The notes under the pieces were generated by a model. The model had not been told where the DNA came from, did not search any database, and worked only from the letters and a program-made list of their open reading frames with translations. Below are positions 5,942 through 6,460 of a stretch of 6,460 nt of DNA, one piece after another. The translations under genes and the position numbers were made by a program. This stretch comes from an uncultured Rhodobiaceae bacterium (GTDB taxonomy: Bacteria > Pseudomonadota > Alphaproteobacteria > RS24). The stretch is from the NCBI GenBank assembly GCA_913020275.1, contig CAJWBV010000050.1, positions 1 through 6,460 on the forward strand, written 5' to 3'. Each line of letters opens with the position of its first letter. The stretch's first letter is position 1.

Positions 5942-6174
5942 CCGCGCGACATTTCCACCCTTACCTGACGCTCAAGACTGAGTACGACACCAATGCTTAA
6001 CAAAAATGTGAGCATTGATGTGCCGCCATATGAGATAAACGGCAATGGCACGCCGACCACCGGTGCCAGCCCCATCAAGAGACAGCAGCCCGCCAGGATC
6101 AGTGTTCCCGCGAGTGTGGCAGCCTTGCGGCCCGGAGTCTGGATGGAGGCCATTGCGTGCCCCTTCTCTCTCAT
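5938..6174 (-). pseudogene. rodA: RodA C-terminal remnant fused to a lipoprotein-like signal peptide
   Basis: The last ~45 residues (MGLAPVVGVPLPFISYGG then TSMLTFLLSIGVVLSLE) are the conserved C-terminal end of RodA/MrdB, the SEDS glycosyltransferase that polymerises peptidoglycan for rod shape. PVVGVPLP favours RodA over FtsW. The other ~320 residues of a normal RodA are absent. Where the preceding helix (NIGMVMGL in the family) should lie, the frame reads GRKAATLAGTLILAGC, which looks like a bacterial lipoprotein signal with lipobox LAGC (Cys30). The fusion point is close to 6073-6090, where G+C also rises. Start ATG 6174 has GGAGG at 6180-6184, spaced 5 bases; ATG 6153 with AAGGGG is nearly as good. 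The 78-residue product would not be a working RodA. It may be a deletion fusion or an assembly chimera. Confidence 0.72.
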
Positions 6175-6179
6175 CCGTC

Positions 6180-6184
6180 CCTCC
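6180..6184 (-). promoter_or_regulatory. Ribosome binding site for the minus-strand fusion ORF
   Basis: On the minus strand GGAGG is followed by five bases and ATG at 6174-6172. It belongs to the high-G+C side, supporting the idea that a genuine gene start (with signal peptide) lay here before its body was replaced by the RodA end. Confidence 0.5.
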
Positions 6185-6192
6185 CTTACGCA

Positions 6193-6255
6193 CTGGTCGC
6201 GGACCGGATGCACCAAGGTGGAAAAACCACCTGCATTGCCGGCCGTATCCGGTCC
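6193..6255 (+). other. Compound stem-loop element in the purM upstream region
   Basis: GGACCGGATGC (6201-6211) pairs with GTATCCGGTCC (6245-6255), 11 pairs including one G-T. Nested inside is AGGTGG (6216-6221) with CCACCT (6227-6232) around an AAAAA loop. A competing hairpin, CTGGTC (6193-6198) with GACCGG (6202-6207), uses the same GGACC bases, so the two folds exclude each other. The wobble pairs are allowed only in the plus-strand transcript (they become C-A on the other strand), which points to plus-strand RNA if any. No protein frame here looks real. No Rfam class is recognised. Confidence 0.45.
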
Positions 6256-6326
6256 CGAAGCCCTTCAATCGTCCCTCCAAATCGATCCATGGTCAAAGGA
6301 ATTCCCCGCAGGCCGGGTTCATTCCG

Positions 6327-6377
6327 TGCCCCCGTTCCCCGACGGGTCCACCGATTGCGGGCCCGGGAACGGGGGTG
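6327..6377 (+). repeat. Long G+C-rich hairpin ahead of purM
   Basis: CCCCCGTTCCC (6329-6339) is a perfect inverted complement of GGGAACGGGGG (6365-6375), with two further T-G/G-T pairs outside (6327-6328 with 6376-6377). After a four-base bulge (6340-6343) the stem continues with GGGTCC (6344-6349) pairing GGGCCC (6359-6364), leaving a nine-base loop. About 19 pairs in all. There is no T run on either side, so it is not an intrinsic terminator. All wobbles again favour the plus strand. It ends 31 bases before the purM ATG and 18 before its -10 box, so it could be an upstream operator or the tail of an RNA. Confidence 0.6.
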
Positions 6378-6395
6378 AATCATCCCGCGATCGGC

Positions 6396-6401
6396 TACAC
6401 T
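6396..6401 (+). promoter_or_regulatory. Putative -10 box for leaderless purM transcription
   Basis: GGCTACACT supplies TACACT as a -10 hexamer. Start of transcription about 7 bases downstream would fall at 6408-6409, the A of the purM ATG. The intervening GACCCCC contains no purine-rich Shine-Dalgarno, which fits a leaderless message. The -35 region (around 6373-6380, GGGTGAAT) is a weak match and overlaps the right arm of the hairpin. Confidence 0.5.
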
Positions 6402-6408
6402 GACCCCC

Positions 6409-6460
6409 ATGACGGCCATTGAACGCCCCAAAAAGGGCCTCAGCTACGACCAGGCGGGGG
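6409..6460 (+). CDS. purM: PurM N-terminus, cut by the window end
   Basis: Seventeen codons are visible: MTAIERPKKGLSYDQAG. The GLSYDQAG element (family GLTYADAGVD) is the characteristic opening of phosphoribosylformylglycinamidine cyclo-ligase (AIR synthetase), which closes the imidazole ring in purine synthesis using ATP. Nothing of the catalytic domain is in the window, so the call rests on this short motif and on its position at the N-terminus. No ribosome binding site precedes the ATG; see the -10 box just upstream. Its composition matches the high-G+C segment and not the first 6 kb. Confidence 0.72.
   Translation, partial: MTAIERPKKGLSYDQAG

Noticed and set aside
6186..6431. Open frames on both strands across 6040-6431 as genes
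   Set aside because: They are Arg/Pro-rich, overlap each other, lack ribosome binding sites and recognisable motifs, and are expected by chance in G+C-rich DNA.

Overview
The window looks like alphaproteobacterial chromosome. The evidence is the family signatures: an alphaproteobacterial-type ferrochelatase C-terminal part, a DUF3108 periplasmic protein, a PlcP-type metallophosphoesterase overlapping an SQD2/Agt-like GT4 glycosyltransferase, a short cold-shock protein and GrxC. Hand counts give about 50-53% G+C at 5941-6060 but about 63% at 6121-6420, so the last ~400 bases differ in composition from the rest.

Layout. Bases 3-740 hold the 3' three quarters of hemH (heme synthesis). A small unrecognised membrane protein (810-1151) follows, and 2 bases after it starts a spinster-like MFS transporter (1154-2428). 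Next comes a DUF3108 envelope protein (2462-3313). Its signal peptide is plainly encoded, but no ATG/GTG/TTG lies at its head. Bases 3398-5223 are a tightly coupled pair: a calcineurin-fold phosphoesterase best read as phospholipase C PlcP, and a GT4 glycosyltransferase best read as Agt, sharing ATGA. In other alphaproteobacteria this pair replaces phospholipids with glycolipids when phosphate is scarce: PlcP makes diacylglycerol and Agt glycosylates it. After a 150-base leader containing an inverted repeat comes a cold-shock protein gene (5374-5619), then grxC (5678-5941).

The end of the window is the odd part. The C-terminal ~45 residues of RodA lie on the minus strand, overlapping the grxC stop by four bases (CTAG). 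The rest of RodA is missing. In its place the frame runs into a lipoprotein-like signal peptide in high-G+C DNA. Beyond it is a ~200-base non-coding stretch rich in inverted repeats (6193-6255 and 6327-6377), then the first 17 codons of purM (6409-6460), apparently transcribed leaderless from a TACACT -10 box. A junction near 6073-6090 joins two sequences of different composition. It may be an assembly chimera, a deletion or a transfer boundary.

The genes from 810 to 5223 all run the same way with short gaps. A spinster-type transporter (the eukaryotic relatives carry lysophospholipids), an envelope protein and plcP-agt could form a lipid-turnover neighbourhood; that link is inference. I found no convincing PHO box, terminator, tRNA, rRNA, CRISPR array or insertion sequence.
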